From positions 372,001-436,000 of the forward strand of contig CAJUGV010000001.1 in the NCBI GenBank assembly GCA_910586505.1: a stretch of 64,000 nucleotides of DNA, read 5' to 3'. The stretch comes from an uncultured Paraprevotella sp. GTDB lineage: Bacteria; Bacteroidota; Bacteroidia; Bacteroidales; Bacteroidaceae. Positions 63,214 to 64,000 of this stretch are shown here, piece by piece. The position numbers were made by a program, and so were the translations under genes. The notes under the pieces were generated by a model, which was not told the origin of the DNA, did no database searches, and saw only the letters and a program-made list of their open reading frames with translations. The stretch's first letter is position 1. Each line of letters opens with the position of its first letter.

Positions 63214-64000
63214 ATGATGAAACATGGATTAAATCTGCTTTGCGGGTATCTGCTGATATGTTTTTCCTTTATCGCTTGCGATTTGGATTACGCTCCGGAG
63301 AATACCCTGGTGGATGAGAAAGTATATAAGAACGAGCGTACGGCGGAGGCGGCGCTCATGGGCGCTTATGTTCGCCTGAATGTGTTTCTGGCCGGTGCGC
63401 CTCAGGATCAGAACAACTATTCCAATGCCGGCTATACGTATTTGCTGGCGGATGTGGGGACAGGCAACCTGACGGCGCGGAGCTCCGCTTCTGCTTATCT
63501 GGCTATGGAAACGGGTAATTATACCACTTCCGAGCACGACGGCTTGCTTTATGATATATGGCACTGGGGGTATAATGCGATCGACATGGCCAATAATGTG
63601 ATTTCCGGTGTGGAGCGTTTCGGTGCATATTCAATGCCGAAACGGTTGCAGCATGTGGCCGAGGCCAAGTTTATCCGGGCTTATTGCTATCTGGGGCTGT
63701 TGACGGCTTTTGGAGACAAGGCGCTTTTGGGCAACGACGGCGGCATGGGAGTTGTGCTGCGTTTGTCGCCCTATAACGGCTATAATCCCGACGAGATACA
63801 GGGACGCGACACGAATGCGGCTTGCTGGGAGCGGATTATCCGTGATCTGAAAGAAGCCATCCCCGATTTGCCGGATGCCGTGCCGGCCGCTGCGGAGCGT
63901 ATCCGTGCCAACAAAGCCGTAGCCAAGGCCTTGCTTAGCCGTGTGTATTTGTATAAAGGAACGTATACTGGGAATATGACGGAACTGGGACTGGCGCATG
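63214..64000 (+). CDS. SusD/RagB-family nutrient-binding lipoprotein, N-terminal part
   Basis: Cut by the right edge; 262 residues are visible. Starts MMKHGLNLLCGYLL with lipobox FIAC (C22). SusD features follow: DLDYAPENTLVDEKVYKNERTAEAALMGAY near the start and the TPR-containing region (AEAKFIRAYCYLGLLTAFGDKALL). Surface-anchored ligand-binding lid of the SusC transporter. A second ATG three bases on is equally possible as start. Confidence 0.93.
   Translation, partial: MMKHGLNLLCGYLLICFSFIACDLDYAPENTLVDEKVYKNERTAEAALMGAYVRLNVFLAGAPQDQNNYSNAGYTYLLADVGTGNLTARSSASAYLAMETGNYTTSEHDGLLYDIWHWGYNAIDMANNVISGVERFGAYSMPKRLQHVAEAKFIRAYCYLGLLTAFGDKALLGNDGGMGVVLRLSPYNGYNPDEIQGRDTNAACWERIIRDLKEAIPDLPDAVPAAAERIRANKAVAKALLSRVYLYKGTYTGNMTELGLAH

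Noticed and set aside
1..64000. CRISPR array, rRNA operon, prophage or insertion sequence
   Set aside because: I saw no regularly spaced direct repeats, rRNA sequence, transposase, integrase or phage structural gene.

Overview
The window is a bacterial chromosome segment from the order Bacteroidales. The evidence is SusC and SusD-type outer-membrane proteins, the Bacteroidetes promoter pattern (TTTG or TTG about 19-20 bp before TAnnTTTG) in front of many genes, an S46 dipeptidyl-peptidase, a fused FeoA-FeoB, and an almost complete absence of Shine-Dalgarno sequences. Base composition looks close to half G+C over most of the window, which is higher than typical Bacteroides. Three secreted proteins end in type IX-secretion-like C-terminal domains. 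Together these hint at a Prevotellaceae-like or Paraprevotella-like relative rather than a classical gut Bacteroides, but genus is inference only.

Layout, left half. 1-5771 (minus strand): a secreted leucine-rich-repeat protein, a large metzincin-type protease and the N-terminal half of a SusC protein. 6238-8796: a secreted M6-like metalloprotease. 8972-13778 (minus): FeoA-FeoB ferrous iron transporter, a small outer-membrane porin-like protein and an M16 peptidase. 13860-17078 (minus): a Rid-family protein and a fused ResB/CcsA cytochrome c assembly protein. Divergent from these is a regulator that fuses a di-iron (RIC/YtfE-like) domain to a LuxR helix-turn-helix. Then come a LOG-family protein, a PfkB sugar kinase, a DEAD-box helicase and a large secreted HEMGH metalloprotease. 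26573-32917 (minus) is a tight operon: SpmAB-like membrane protein, flippase, DUF389 membrane protein, DPP7-type peptidase.

Layout, right half. ruvB-ybeY-crcB, a glycerophosphodiesterase, a methyltransferase, tRNA-Leu, mannose-1-phosphate guanylyltransferase, greA with a HIT protein, a TlpA-like lipoprotein, pnp, two tRNA-Asn genes, and an S41 protease with a small membrane protein. A housekeeping operon rimP-nusA-infB-cvpA runs into the Fe-S assembly genes sufB-sufC-sufD-sufS (46746-56698). The window ends in a locus of thioredoxin-like protein, beta-propeller-like lipoprotein, SusC and SusD (57277-64000, cut at the right edge).

The most notable element lies between sufS and that last locus. 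A pair of perfect 19-bp inverted repeats (56959-56977 and 57130-57148) bounds a 190-bp AT-rich segment. The only good Bacteroidetes promoter I can find in the segment points LEFT, away from the SusC/SusD locus, and no promoter is visible pointing right. This is the architecture of an invertible, phase-variable promoter caught in the OFF orientation. Inverting the segment would place the promoter about 150 bases upstream of the first gene of the locus, facing it. An intrinsic terminator (60033-60087) between the lipoprotein gene and susC could add a second control point. No recombinase gene is in the window, so one would have to act in trans.
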